In this document: positions 17,241 through 24,840 of the stretch, piece by piece
Layout of the letters: each line of letters opens with the position of its first letter
Position numbering within the stretch: position 1 is the first letter of the stretch
Assembly (NCBI GenBank): GCA_001513285.1
Contig: LFTI01000087.1
Span: 1 to 60,521 of the forward strand
Direction of reading: 5' to 3'
From: Rikenellaceae bacterium DTU049
Lineage (GTDB): Bacteria; Bacteroidota; Bacteroidia; Bacteroidales; DTU049
Length of the DNA stretch: 60,521 bases
Notes under the pieces: model-generated
Seen by the model: only the letters and a program-made list of their open reading frames with translations
Database searches by the model: none
What the model was told of the DNA's origin: nothing
Made by a program: the position numbers and the translations under genes

Positions 17241-18119
17241 CTACTTTCTATTATCTTGTCCCCACATTAGTTTATTTCTTAATACTTTGTAAAAAGAATT
17301 ATCCTCAAACTCTATCAATGGGAAATAATTTTTAGATTTTTTCAGAGTAATTTGTTGGCCAGCCATAATAATATGATTATTAGCATCAGCAGTCAATAAA
17401 ATAGGAATATCAGGATATTTGACAATTAACGTTAACTCTGTATCATCACGTATCACTAGAGGACGACTTGTTAGATTATGTGGAGCTATGGGAGTAATTA
17501 CAAAATTAGCTGCTGTAGGTTCTAATATAGGACCACCACAACTTAATGAATAAGCTGTAGATCCAGTAGGGGTAGCTACTATCAATCCATCAGCCCAATA
17601 TGAACAAACAAAATTATCATTGATTAATAAGTCTATAGATATCAAATAATGATCTTTATATTGCTTAATAGTTACCTCGTTTAGAGCATTATGAAATAGC
17701 GAAGTATGATCTTTAATGTTTAGCTCTATAGTTGTCCTTTTAGAAATCTTATATTCCTTGTTTTTAATTCCATTCAAATACTCTATGATATATTGTGGAT
17801 CTCCCCAAGTGAGAAAACCTAACTTACCATAATTTATACCATAAACTGGTAATTTATATTTTAAACTAATAGGTAAAGTATCTAATAAAGTGCCATCGCC
17901 ACCAAGAGAAATTATACAACAATATTGATTTTTAAAATTATTATTTTCAATAATTATATTATCAAATTGTGAAATTTTATCTTTTATCCCCTCATTATCG
18001 CTTTGATTGTCAAAATATATTCCCACAATACCATTTTCTTTTTCACAAAATAAACATATAGCTTGTATTGTATCAAAGAAGATATCTCGCCATTGAGAAA
18101 AGAAAATTAAAATATTCAT
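17241..18119 (-). CDS. nadK: NAD kinase
   Basis: 292 residues, as usual for bacterial NadK/PpnK. It contains the 'GGDGTLLDT' motif with the catalytic Asp, 'NEVTIKQ', 'WADGLIVATPTGSTAYSLSCGGPIL' (the GxxxATPTGSTAYS substrate loop) and 'ITPIAPHNLTSRPLVI'. It phosphorylates NAD to NADP. The first ~30 residues replace the usual 'GR' start with 'MNILIFFSQWRDIFFDTI'. It begins 3 bp after the CBS-protein stop, so they share a transcript; this CBS-nadK pairing is common in Bacteroidota. Confidence 0.95.
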   Translation of the reverse strand: MNILIFFSQWRDIFFDTIQAICLFCEKENGIVGIYFDNQSDNEGIKDKISQFDNIIIENNNFKNQYCCIISLGGDGTLLDTLPISLKYKLPVYGINYGKLGFLTWGDPQYIIEYLNGIKNKEYKISKRTTIELNIKDHTSLFHNALNEVTIKQYKDHYLISIDLLINDNFVCSYWADGLIVATPTGSTAYSLSCGGPILEPTAANFVITPIAPHNLTSRPLVIRDDTELTLIVKYPDIPILLTADANNHIIMAGQQITLKKSKNYFPLIEFEDNSFYKVLRNKLMWGQDNRK

Positions 18120-18122
18120 ACA

Positions 18123-18785
18123 TTAAATATTTAAAAATCTCATTAGAAAGTCGTAATTATGTTGCAATTCTTCGTAAAATTCTTCCTCTTGATATGAAGC
18201 ATATATTATGTAATCGTATCTATTAAAGGTTTGCACAATGGGGGCTAAATCCATTTTGTCTAATTTCAAAAAAACATATAACAAATTTTTATCTGAATCT
18301 GCATGAATAAATGTAGCCAGAATGTGAGCATCATTAGATTCTACTATACTAGCTATTTGCGTCATAGTATAATCTACTGGTTTAATTTCTAAAATGATAG
18401 TACCACCAGGATTATCTATATTCATAAATGGAGATAACTTTTGCAAAAGATCTATACCAATTATAGAACCTAAATATTGCATATTAGAACTAGTAACTGG
18501 ACAAATAGACAATTTATATTGACCCAAAAATTGTAATATATCAAAAATATGCGAATCTGACTGCACAGATACAATTGGAGTAGATAAATCTACATTACCT
18601 ATTGGTGTACTAACATCATTGATAGCTAATAAATCTTCTTCATTTAAGATGCCAAGTAAAATATCATTATTGACAATAGGTAAATGAGAAACTTTCCATT
18701 CATTCATTAGCTCTCTAGCCTCTCTAATAGTAGTAGAAGTTTTAATTGCTACAAATGATGAATATATAAAATCCTTTGCAAACAT
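18123..18785 (-). CDS. Two-CBS-domain protein
   Basis: 220 residues from the preferred ATG (MFAKDFIYSS). The track start 13 residues earlier lies upstream of, and reads through, a TATTTTTG promoter element. Two CBS motifs are visible: 'REARELMNEWKVSHLPIVNNDILLGILNEEDLL' and 'HIFDILQFLGQYKLSICPVTSSNMQYLGSIIGIDLL'. The C-terminal ~90 residues resemble an ACT-like sensor ('GGTIILEIKPVDYTMTQIASIVESNDAHIL'). CBS pairs usually bind adenine nucleotides. Directly upstream of nadK, it may be a regulator or sensor, but its partner is not shown by the sequence. Confidence 0.87.
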   Translation of the reverse strand: MFAKDFIYSSFVAIKTSTTIREARELMNEWKVSHLPIVNNDILLGILNEEDLLAINDVSTPIGNVDLSTPIVSVQSDSHIFDILQFLGQYKLSICPVTSSNMQYLGSIIGIDLLQKLSPFMNIDNPGGTIILEIKPVDYTMTQIASIVESNDAHILATFIHADSDKNLLYVFLKLDKMDLAPIVQTFNRYDYIIYASYQEEEFYEELQHNYDFLMRFLNI

Positions 18786-18813
18786 TTTTTCAAAAATTAT
18801 TATATTGATAAAA

Positions 18814-18821
18814 CAAAAATA
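18814..18821 (-). promoter_or_regulatory. Bacteroidota -7 promoter element (TATTTTTG) of CBS-nadK
   Basis: The plus strand reads caaaaata, giving TATTTTTG on the minus strand, 28 nt before the ATG at 18785. It lies inside the longer track ORF and so argues against that ORF's start. Confidence 0.5.
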
Positions 18822-18925
18822 CAAAAAATATTATAATTATGATATTGATTAGACTTATTTTCTTAATAAATTTAATTTCAAAAAAATAGCAATATAAACC
18901 AACATATAATTTCATAATTTTAACG

Positions 18926-18933
18926 TAAATTTG
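18926..18933 (+). promoter_or_regulatory. Bacteroidota -7 promoter element (TAAATTTG)
   Basis: TAAATTTG ends 12 nt before the ATG at 18946. The final TTG of the element (18931) is the TTG the ORF track used as a start. Confidence 0.6.
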
Positions 18934-18945
18934 TTAAAAAAAAAT

Positions 18946-19740
18946 ATGGAAACTAAATTTTATGACACTTCACAAGGTAAAATTTCTTATAGTATCAATG
19001 GAAGTGGCCCTGTAATATTATTTTTTCATGGATTTCCCTTTAATAAAACTATATGGTATCCTTATATGAAAAAGATGAATGAATTCACAACTTTAGCAAT
19101 TGATCTACCAGGTCATGGAGATAGTGATCTATTCAGTGAACCAGATTTATACCAATGGTCACAAAAAATTTATGAACTTTTAATATTTTTATCAATAAAT
19201 CATGTTACTATCATAGGACATAGTATGGGAGGCTATCTAGCATGCAGTTTTGCTGAATTATACCCTAGCATGATCAAAGGCTTAGGACTATTTCATAGTT
19301 CAGCCAGAGCAGATACTGATGAGAAAAAACAAAATCGAGATCGTATAATAAAAACTATCGAAGAAGATCATATTAAATACATTGCCAATTCCATCCCTTC
19401 ACTTTTCTTTCCCGATAATCGCATAAAATATAATAAGGAAATAGCAACATTAATAGAACAATCAAATAAAATGGATAAACAAGCCTTGATAAATGCTCAA
19501 CTAGCTATTAGAGACAGAGAAGGACATCTAGAGATGTTAAATACTGCTCTATTTCCATTTTTATTTGTTATCGGCAAACAAGACCCTAGTGTACCATATG
19601 AAACATCATTGGCACAAGCTACTCTAACTAAGGTATCACTAATATTAATGTTAGAAAACTGCGGACATATGGGCTTCATAGAAGAGTTCAATAAAACATT
19701 AGTAGCTATAAAAAGCTTTGCTACACTTTGTAATGAATAA
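18946..19740 (+). CDS. Alpha/beta-fold hydrolase
   Basis: 264 residues from the ATG (METKFYDTSQGKI). The classical alpha/beta hydrolase layout is present: oxyanion segment 'FHGFPFNKTIWYPYM', 'AIDLPGHGDSD', nucleophile elbow 'GHSMGGYLA', acid 'IGKQDPSVPYE' and base 'ENCGHMGFIEE'. All three catalytic residues (Ser, Asp, His) are therefore visible. The substrate cannot be inferred; relatives include esterases, BioH-like and haloperoxidase-like enzymes. The next gene overlaps its stop. The track's TTG start is rejected because it is part of the promoter element. Confidence 0.9.
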   Translation: METKFYDTSQGKISYSINGSGPVILFFHGFPFNKTIWYPYMKKMNEFTTLAIDLPGHGDSDLFSEPDLYQWSQKIYELLIFLSINHVTIIGHSMGGYLACSFAELYPSMIKGLGLFHSSARADTDEKKQNRDRIIKTIEEDHIKYIANSIPSLFFPDNRIKYNKEIATLIEQSNKMDKQALINAQLAIRDREGHLEMLNTALFPFLFVIGKQDPSVPYETSLAQATLTKVSLILMLENCGHMGFIEEFNKTLVAIKSFATLCNE

Positions 19741-20950
19741 AAATCAACTATTCATGTACAATAAAAATTTGCTAATTATTACTAATCTATTCCCATATCC
19801 AGAAAATGAAACTCGCGGAATATTTATATCCCGCAGATTAGAATTTATGAAGAATTATGGCATTACATTTGACGTTTATTGTCCTATTCCTAAAGAAGGT
19901 AATAGCTTGAAGGTAGTTAGAAAAATTATTGGAAGTGAAGGAATTAATGTTCATCAACCTTTCTATGAATTTGGTGGTATTAGATACAAATATGTGTTTT
20001 ATGATAAAAATCTCTTTGATGTTTTTTCTAAAAAGGTGCTTAAAAAAAATGAAGAAAAGAAATTATCCAAACAAATTGCAACCAAAATATACAGTAATAA
20101 TAACCTAGATTTTGATATAATTCACGCTCATGGAATGTTTGATCCGCCAGCTGGCTTGGTGGCAAAGCTTTTATCAGATAAATTGAATATTCCATATGTT
20201 GTTACTTGCCATGGTAGCGATATAAATTTAAGAATGCCAAACAACAAAGAATTATACAATGATGTTTTAGAAAATGCTGCCAAAGTAATTTTTGTAAGTA
20301 ATGCGTTATTGAATAAGGCAAAATCTTATAGCTATTCAGGAAGTAATTCAGTTGTAATTCCTAACGGAATAGAACCAGATTTATTCAAACCTTTAGATAG
20401 AGAAAAGATAAAAAGAGAGTTAGGACTGAATAAAAAAGTGGTGGGTTATGTTGGGGGATTAAAACCTATCAAAAGGGCAGATAAATTTCATGAAATATTT
20501 GAAACTATAGCTTCAACCCAAGAAGTTGAATTTTTGGTAGTTGGAGATGGTGAGTTAAGAGAAAAGATTGAAAAAGAATGCAAACAAAGAAAGATAAATG
20601 TAAAATTTGTAGGTAGAGTTCCTAACGATGAGGTTCCATATTATATTAATGCTATGGATGTATTGATATTACCTAGCAGAAATGAGGGATTTGGTACAGT
20701 AGTTATAGAAGCACAATCTTGTGGAGTGCCAGTAGTAGGTAGTGATAATGGTGGCATACCAGAAGCTATAGGCGATGGTGGGATTGTTGTCAAAGAAGGT
20801 GATTATTTTGAAAAAAGATTCTCTGAAGCTGTAATAGAATTATTAGGCAATCCAAAAGATAGAGATATACTTAGACAAAGATCTTTAAGTTTTTCATGGG
20901 AAAATATTGTTAACAAGGAATTAGAGATATATGAAAATTTAATTAAATAA
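19733..20950 (+). CDS. GT4-family glycosyltransferase
   Basis: 405 residues from the ATG at 19733, which overlaps the hydrolase stop by 8 bp; an ATG at 19754 (MYNKNLLIITN) is equally possible. It has a GT-B fold. The N-terminal half opens with 'NLFPYPENETRGIFISRRLEFM' and 'IIHAHGMFDPPAGLVAKLL'. The C-terminal half has 'VGYVGGLKPIKRADKF', 'EFLVVGDGELREKIE', 'VKFVGRVPNDEVPYYINAMDVLILPSRNEGFGTVVIEAQSCGVPVVGSDNGGIPEAIGDGG', carrying the donor-binding E(x7)E motif. It probably transfers a sugar to a surface polysaccharide or lipid; donor and acceptor are unknown. No polysaccharide cluster surrounds it. Its wording looks somewhat more G-rich than its neighbours, so acquisition by transfer is possible. 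Confidence 0.9.
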   Translation: MNKNQLFMYNKNLLIITNLFPYPENETRGIFISRRLEFMKNYGITFDVYCPIPKEGNSLKVVRKIIGSEGINVHQPFYEFGGIRYKYVFYDKNLFDVFSKKVLKKNEEKKLSKQIATKIYSNNNLDFDIIHAHGMFDPPAGLVAKLLSDKLNIPYVVTCHGSDINLRMPNNKELYNDVLENAAKVIFVSNALLNKAKSYSYSGSNSVVIPNGIEPDLFKPLDREKIKRELGLNKKVVGYVGGLKPIKRADKFHEIFETIASTQEVEFLVVGDGELREKIEKECKQRKINVKFVGRVPNDEVPYYINAMDVLILPSRNEGFGTVVIEAQSCGVPVVGSDNGGIPEAIGDGGIVVKEGDYFEKRFSEAVIELLGNPKDRDILRQRSLSFSWENIVNKELEIYENLIK

Positions 20951-20975
20951 TTTTTTATTATTAAAAATAAATTAT

Positions 20976-20983
20976 TAATTTTG
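20976..20983 (+). promoter_or_regulatory. Promoter -7 element of the tRNA-Pro/tRNA-Arg unit (TAATTTTG)
   Basis: TAATTTTG ends 15 nt before the tRNA-Pro 5' end and is the only such element seen in the gap between the glycosyltransferase stop and the tRNAs. Confidence 0.65.
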
Positions 20984-20998
20984 CAAACGAAAAATAAA

Positions 20999-21073
20999 CG
21001 GGGCATAGCGTAGTCCGGTTATCGCGCCTGCTTTGGGAGCAGGAGGTCGCAGGTTCGAATCCTGCTGCCCCGA
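20999..21073 (+). tRNA. tRNA-Pro (anticodon TGG)
   Basis: A complete cloverleaf. The acceptor CGGGGCA pairs with TGCCCCG, with A as discriminator. The anticodon stem CCTGC/GCAGG holds loop TTTGGGA (anticodon TGG at 21034-21036), and the T arm is GCAGG-TTCGAAT-CCTGC. CCA is not encoded. The minus-strand ORFs drawn over it in the track are artefacts. Confidence 0.97.
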
Positions 21074-21091
21074 TTTATATTTTACTTCTAA

Positions 21092-21165
21092 GGTCTCGTA
21101 GCTCAGCTGGATAGAGCGGCAGCCTTCTAAGCTGCGGGTCGTGGGTTCGAATCCCGCCGGGATCA
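21092..21165 (+). tRNA. tRNA-Arg (anticodon TCT)
   Basis: The acceptor GGTCTCG pairs with CGGGATC (two G-U pairs), with discriminator A. The D arm contains AGCTCAGCTGGATAGAGC. The anticodon stem GCAGC/GCTGC holds loop CTTCTAA (anticodon TCT), and the T arm is GTGGG-TTCGAAT-CCCGC. It sits 18 nt after tRNA-Pro and ends only 6 nt before an ATG. Confidence 0.96.
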
Positions 21166-21171
21166 CAAGCA

Positions 21172-21834
21172 ATGAAAAAAATTTACCTTTTTTTATTTTT
21201 CAATTTTTTAATATTCAATCTAATAGCTCAAAATTTTATTGGCATAGCTAATGTAGGTTTTAATATTTCGCAAGTTGATGGAGATGAGATTTATGGATTT
21301 AGAAAATTTGGAGCTAATGTAGGTCCTAGCGTTATGTACTCTTTTGGCAAAAATAACCAATGGCAAATAATTTTGGAAACTAATTTTAGCCAAAAAGGTT
21401 CTTATCAGAAATATCCCAATACATACGTAGATACTATGAAATTGCCATACTATAACTTAAGATTAAATTATGTAGAAATACCATTTCTTATATTATATAA
21501 TGATAAAAATTTAATCAGCTTTGGTGGTGGTTTTAGCTATGGTAGACTAACAAATGCCAAAGAATATGAATATGGTAATTTGATTAATTATAATACACTA
21601 CGAGGACCTTATGATGCTAATGATTTTGAAATTATTGCAGACGTACGTTTTAGAATATACCAAAAGCTATATGGTAATATTAGATATTCATATAGTATAA
21701 GCAAAATAAGAACTAGAAGTTATGATAATGGAGTAAACAGGTGGACGAGGGACCAATATAATAATGTAATATCAATAAGGTTTTTGTGGTATTTCAATCA
21801 GAAAATAGAAGATAAGCCGTCAAATAAAAAATAG
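21172..21834 (+). CDS. Outer-membrane beta-barrel protein (PorT-like)
   Basis: 220 residues with a signal peptide ('LFLFFNFLIFNLIA|Q'). About eight amphipathic, aromatic-rich beta strands follow ('FIGIANVGFNISQVDGDEI', 'WQIILETNFSQKGSYQKY', 'YYNLRLNYVEIPFLILY', 'LISFGGGFSYGRL', 'FEIIADVRFRIYQKLYGNIRYSYSISKI', 'NVISIRFLWYF'). This is the pattern of the PorT/OmpW-sized barrel families of Bacteroidota. It sits in the outer membrane; function is unknown. The ATG comes 6 nt after tRNA-Arg with no promoter or terminator between, so the mRNA must derive from the tRNA transcript or from an internal promoter. Confidence 0.85.
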   Translation: MKKIYLFLFFNFLIFNLIAQNFIGIANVGFNISQVDGDEIYGFRKFGANVGPSVMYSFGKNNQWQIILETNFSQKGSYQKYPNTYVDTMKLPYYNLRLNYVEIPFLILYNDKNLISFGGGFSYGRLTNAKEYEYGNLINYNTLRGPYDANDFEIIADVRFRIYQKLYGNIRYSYSISKIRTRSYDNGVNRWTRDQYNNVISIRFLWYFNQKIEDKPSNKK

Positions 21835-21918
21835 TAAATTATTCAAATGTGTTAAGAGGGAAAGTAAACATGTTAATATGTTATACTTTAAATATTTTAT
21901 TATTTTAATAAATTTTAT

Positions 21919-21926
21919 TAATTTTG
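21919..21926 (+). promoter_or_regulatory. Promoter -7 element of transposase copy 2 (TAATTTTG)
   Basis: TAATTTTG lies inside the putative element, 16 nt before the transposase ATG at 21943. Confidence 0.5.
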
Positions 21927-21942
21927 TACAAATTTTATAATT

Positions 21943-22935
21943 ATGAAAGAATTATTAGAAAACATCGATAAATACTTGGCTCTACCTAAGGATCACAAGC
22001 GTGATTTCCTGGATGAGCTATATCAATATCTCGTTAATCACAATGCTACAGCTGTAGATTATCAAAAAGTAAAAATTCAATCTACCGCAGCCATATGTCC
22101 AGACTGCAAAAGCGAAAATGTCATAAAAGCGGGGAAAAGAAATGGCAGACAAGTTTATAAATGCAAAACATGCGGTTATCAATTCCGTGAAACTGCCCGC
22201 ACCTTTGTCTATCGTATGAGAAAATATCCATTAATGCTCAATTATATGAGATGTATGCTAGAAGGTAAAAGTCTGCGTGCTTGTGCTGATGAGGTCGGTA
22301 TTTGTCTAAAAACAAGCTTCGAATGGCGACACAAAATATTAGCTGCAATAAGAGCATTAGAAGGTGGTATAAGCTTCTCTGGTATAGTGGAAACTGATGA
22401 ACTGCTAATGAATTATTCAGAAAAAGGTAGAAAATTTAAAAGCAAAGAAGAATATCGACGAGCTAAAAAGAAAAAACATCCCAAAGTAGCAGTATTAGTA
22501 GTTACAGACAGAGAAGGCAATTTACTTTTCAAACAAGTTGGAGAGAAAAAAGTAAAAAATGAGCAATTGAGAGATGAACTCAAAAATAGATTGTCAGAAA
22601 ACAATCTGATATGTGTGAAGCCAAAGAAAGAGTTTAGAAAAGCAGTTAAGAGTTTACAAAGTAAAAAGGTCATAGTAAACAAAAGACAAATTAAACGAGG
22701 GATATATAGTGTAAAGATAGTAGAAAGCAAAATAAGTGATTTCAAGATGTGGTTGAGTAGATTTCATGGAGTAGCTACGAAGTATTTGCAAAGCTACTTG
22801 ATGTGGTTTGTGATAGTGAATAAGTACTTAAAAGAGTTGATAGAATCTGACATTGGCAGATTACTAAACCTGTCATCTCACGACAGATGGGCGTGGGACA
22901 AATATAGAGAGATAGTCAGTCAAAGATATGATTAA
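21943..22935 (+). CDS. IS1595-like (ISXO2-type) transposase, copy 2, altered catalytic site
   Basis: 330 residues. A zinc ribbon 'CPDCKSENVIKAGKRNGRQVYKCKTCGYQFR', a helix-turn-helix-like 'GKSLRACADEVGICLKTSFEWRHKIL' and a DDE-type region ending 'FHGVATKYLQSYLMWF' and 'LSSHDRWAW' are visible. The first catalytic position keeps Asp ('ETDELLMNYSEKG'). At the second position, where the two other copies have 'CGED' or 'CGSD', this copy reads 'CVKPKKEF' and lacks the acid. The frame is full length and carries its own promoter. Its divergence from copies 1 and 3 shows the three did not arise by recent local copying. Confidence 0.86.
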   Translation: MKELLENIDKYLALPKDHKRDFLDELYQYLVNHNATAVDYQKVKIQSTAAICPDCKSENVIKAGKRNGRQVYKCKTCGYQFRETARTFVYRMRKYPLMLNYMRCMLEGKSLRACADEVGICLKTSFEWRHKILAAIRALEGGISFSGIVETDELLMNYSEKGRKFKSKEEYRRAKKKKHPKVAVLVVTDREGNLLFKQVGEKKVKNEQLRDELKNRLSENNLICVKPKKEFRKAVKSLQSKKVIVNKRQIKRGIYSVKIVESKISDFKMWLSRFHGVATKYLQSYLMWFVIVNKYLKELIESDIGRLLNLSSHDRWAWDKYREIVSQRYD

Positions 22936-23088
22936 CATATTGTAAAGTATAACAAAAATTTGATACTTCATAACCCCTCCCTCTCCTTTCTTCTCTACAT
23001 CCTCCCTATTAAAAATTTTTTGACTTTTTAACAATTCTTTCAAATAATGATATTTATTCTATTTGCTTTTTATATAAACTAATATTAT

Positions 23089-23096
23089 TAATTTTG
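23089..23096 (+). promoter_or_regulatory. Promoter -7 element (TAATTTTG) of the mrp-nifU pair
   Basis: TAATTTTG ends 15 nt before the first ATG of mrp (23112). Confidence 0.6.
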
Positions 23097-23111
23097 TGAT
23101 ATAATTATTTG

Positions 23112-24203
23112 ATGATGAAAGAAAAAATTTTAGAAGCTTTAAAATCAGTAATTGATCCTGATCTCAAAAAGGATATAGTATCTTTAGGAATGGTTCAAAA
23201 TTTGGAAATCAATGGTAGTAAAGTTAGTTTTTCTATAGTTTTAACTACTCCTGCGTGTCCATTAAAAGAAATGTTTAAAGATCAAGCCATTAATGCAGTT
23301 AAGTCTGTAATGCCAAATGCAGATATTGATGTTAAGATTACTTCTAATACTACTACGGCTAGGGCTCATTCAATTATGGGAAATATTAAAAATATTGTAG
23401 CTGTAGTTTCAGGCAAAGGTGGCGTTGGCAAATCTACTATTGCAACTAATTTAGCTGTAGGTTTAGCTCTTAGAGGTGCTAAAGTTGGGTTTATTGATGC
23501 TGATATTCACGGTCCTAGTGCTCCTTTAATGTTTGGCTTGGAGAATGCTCAACCTGAAGTGGTTGAAAACAATGGTAAACAAATTATTACTCCATTAGAA
23601 AAATATGGAGTGAAAATAATGAGTATGGGGTTTTTTATTGATCCAGAAAAAGCCCTTATATGGCGTGGCCCTATGATTGGCTCTGCTTTTAAACAAATTA
23701 TGGAGGATACTAATTGGGGAGAGTTGGATTATCTCATTATTGATACTCCTCCTGGTACAGGAGATATTCATCTGACACTTGTTCAGAATTATAGTCTTAC
23801 TGGTGTTGTCATCGTTACTACTCCTCAAAAAATTGCTATTAATGATGCAGTGAAAGCTATTAATATGTTTAAGGACTCCAATATTAATGTGCCTATTTTA
23901 GGAATTGTAGAAAATATGTCTTATTTCATCCCCCCAGATGCTCCAGATAAGAAGTATAATATTTTCTCTGGACTTGGCTCTATAAATGATATTGCTAAAA
24001 AATTTCATACAAATATTCTTGGACAGATTCCTATCGATCCACAAATATGTGATGAAGCAGATAACGGCCGTCCAGCTATATTAGATGATAATACAGCTTA
24101 TTCTTTAGAGCTTAGAAAAATGGTAGATGCTACTACTCAGGCTATTTCTATTCGTAATGCTACTCTTCCAGAGACTAAAATTGTAGAAATTAAAAATCAA
24201 TAA
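23112..24203 (+). CDS. mrp: Mrp/ApbC-family Fe-S cluster carrier ATPase
   Basis: 363 residues. The N-terminal MIP18 (DUF59) domain, about 1-80, has 'ALKSVIDPDLKKDIVSLGMV' and 'TTPACPLKEMF'. The P-loop ATPase domain follows with deviant Walker A 'SGKGGVGKSTIATNLA', 'GFIDADIHGPSAPLMFGL', 'LIIDTPPGTGDIHLTL' and 'VENMSYF'. The CxxC normally used for cluster binding after 'GIVENMSYF.C..C' is replaced by 'FIPPDAPDKKYNIF', a variation common in Bacteroidota homologues. It carries Fe-S clusters to apoproteins. The NifU-like gene follows 11 bp downstream. ATG at 23112 or 23115 is preferred over TTG 23109. Confidence 0.93.
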   Translation: MMKEKILEALKSVIDPDLKKDIVSLGMVQNLEINGSKVSFSIVLTTPACPLKEMFKDQAINAVKSVMPNADIDVKITSNTTTARAHSIMGNIKNIVAVVSGKGGVGKSTIATNLAVGLALRGAKVGFIDADIHGPSAPLMFGLENAQPEVVENNGKQIITPLEKYGVKIMSMGFFIDPEKALIWRGPMIGSAFKQIMEDTNWGELDYLIIDTPPGTGDIHLTLVQNYSLTGVVIVTTPQKIAINDAVKAINMFKDSNINVPILGIVENMSYFIPPDAPDKKYNIFSGLGSINDIAKKFHTNILGQIPIDPQICDEADNGRPAILDDNTAYSLELRKMVDATTQAISIRNATLPETKIVEIKNQ

Positions 24204-24214
24204 ATTTTAAAATC

Positions 24215-24457
24215 ATGGAATACGAAGAAATTAAAAAAAGAGTCCTTTATCTTCTAGATCAAATGCGTCCATATTTACAAAATGATGGTGGTGATATGGA
24301 ATTCATAGAATTGACAGATGATTTTATTGTAAAATTAAAATTAACTGGTGCTTGTCATTCTTGCCCAATGTCTGTGATTACTATAAAAAATGGAATTGAA
24401 GAAACTCTAAAAAAATATATACCTGAAATCAAGGAAGTTGTAAATGTATTAAGTTAA
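24215..24457 (+). CDS. NifU C-terminal-domain (Nfu-type) Fe-S scaffold
   Basis: 80 residues consisting of one NifU C-terminal domain: 'VLYLLDQMRPYLQNDGGDMEFIEL', then 'LKLTGACHSCPMSVITIKNGIEETLKKYIPEI' with the CxxC (CHSC) motif that ligates a [4Fe-4S] cluster in Nfu proteins. Placed 11 bp behind mrp, it forms an Fe-S delivery pair. A hairpin immediately after the stop ends the operon. Confidence 0.94.
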   Translation: MEYEEIKKRVLYLLDQMRPYLQNDGGDMEFIELTDDFIVKLKLTGACHSCPMSVITIKNGIEETLKKYIPEIKEVVNVLS

Positions 24458-24489
24458 AAAAAAGTTAATATCAACTAACTTTTTTTAAC
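24453..24489 (+). terminator. Rho-independent terminator after nifU-like gene
   Basis: GTTAAAAAAAAGTTA (24453-24467) can pair with TAACTTTTTTTAAC (24476-24489) around loop atatcaac, with a T-run in the 3' arm. The stem begins within the stop codon region of the nifU-like gene. Confidence 0.65.
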
Positions 24490-24526
24490 CAAGTACTTTC
24501 ATTTATTAACCTAAAGTGTAATTGTT

Positions 24527-24736
24527 TTATTTGTGCTCATTTGTGTGTATTGGTGGATAATAAATAACAACCCACAATGCCCATAATTTCATCCACAGAT
24601 TTACACAAATTAACAATGATGAAATAGTTTTTGATTGAATTTATGAATTAATTCACATCTAATATCTTACTAAACTGATCAACTTTTCAACTCATCAACT
24701 TTAATTTCTTATTTGTGCTCATTTGTGTGTATTGGT
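24527..24736. repeat. 28-bp direct repeat pair in intergenic region
   Basis: TTATTTGTGCTCATTTGTGTGTATTGGT occurs exactly at 24527-24554 and 24709-24736. Between them is a related 'ATCCACAGATTTACACAAATTA' stretch, a common bacterial intergenic repeat wording. The 383-bp gap between the nifU-like gene and the murD-type gene holds nothing else I can support. Confidence 0.9.
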
Positions 24737-24840
24737 AGACGTTTTTTAATCACATTTTCCAATAATTACATTATATTTTAAAATTATTATTAGCAAAATT
24801 TAAAATATTGCTACTTTTACTAAATTATTTATAATTTTTT

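Larger units (their letters stand above)
21880..22953 (+). mobile_element. IS1595-like insertion sequence, copy 2
   Basis: The transposase gene is bounded by a perfect 11-bp inverted repeat: GTTATACTTTA at 21880-21890 and TAAAGTATAAC at 22943-22953. This gives an element of about 1074 bp, a normal size for the family. No 8-bp target duplication is visible next to these ends (left ...gttaatat, right aaaaattt), so it is old or the true ends are slightly different. Confidence 0.65.

Noticed and set aside
18931-18933. TTG starts offered by the track at 18931, 32686, 48379, 50655 and 10218
   Set aside because: Four coincide with the TTG of TAnnTTTG promoter boxes and the fifth lies just after one; an ATG or GTG follows shortly in each frame.
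20803-21172. Minus-strand ORFs across tRNA-Pro and tRNA-Arg
   Set aside because: They read through two complete tRNA genes and the end of the glycosyltransferase gene; no protein family resemblance.
22413-22745. 110-aa minus-strand ORF in transposase copy 2
   Set aside because: It is the complement of a lysine-rich stretch of the transposase, giving Phe/Leu-rich nonsense.
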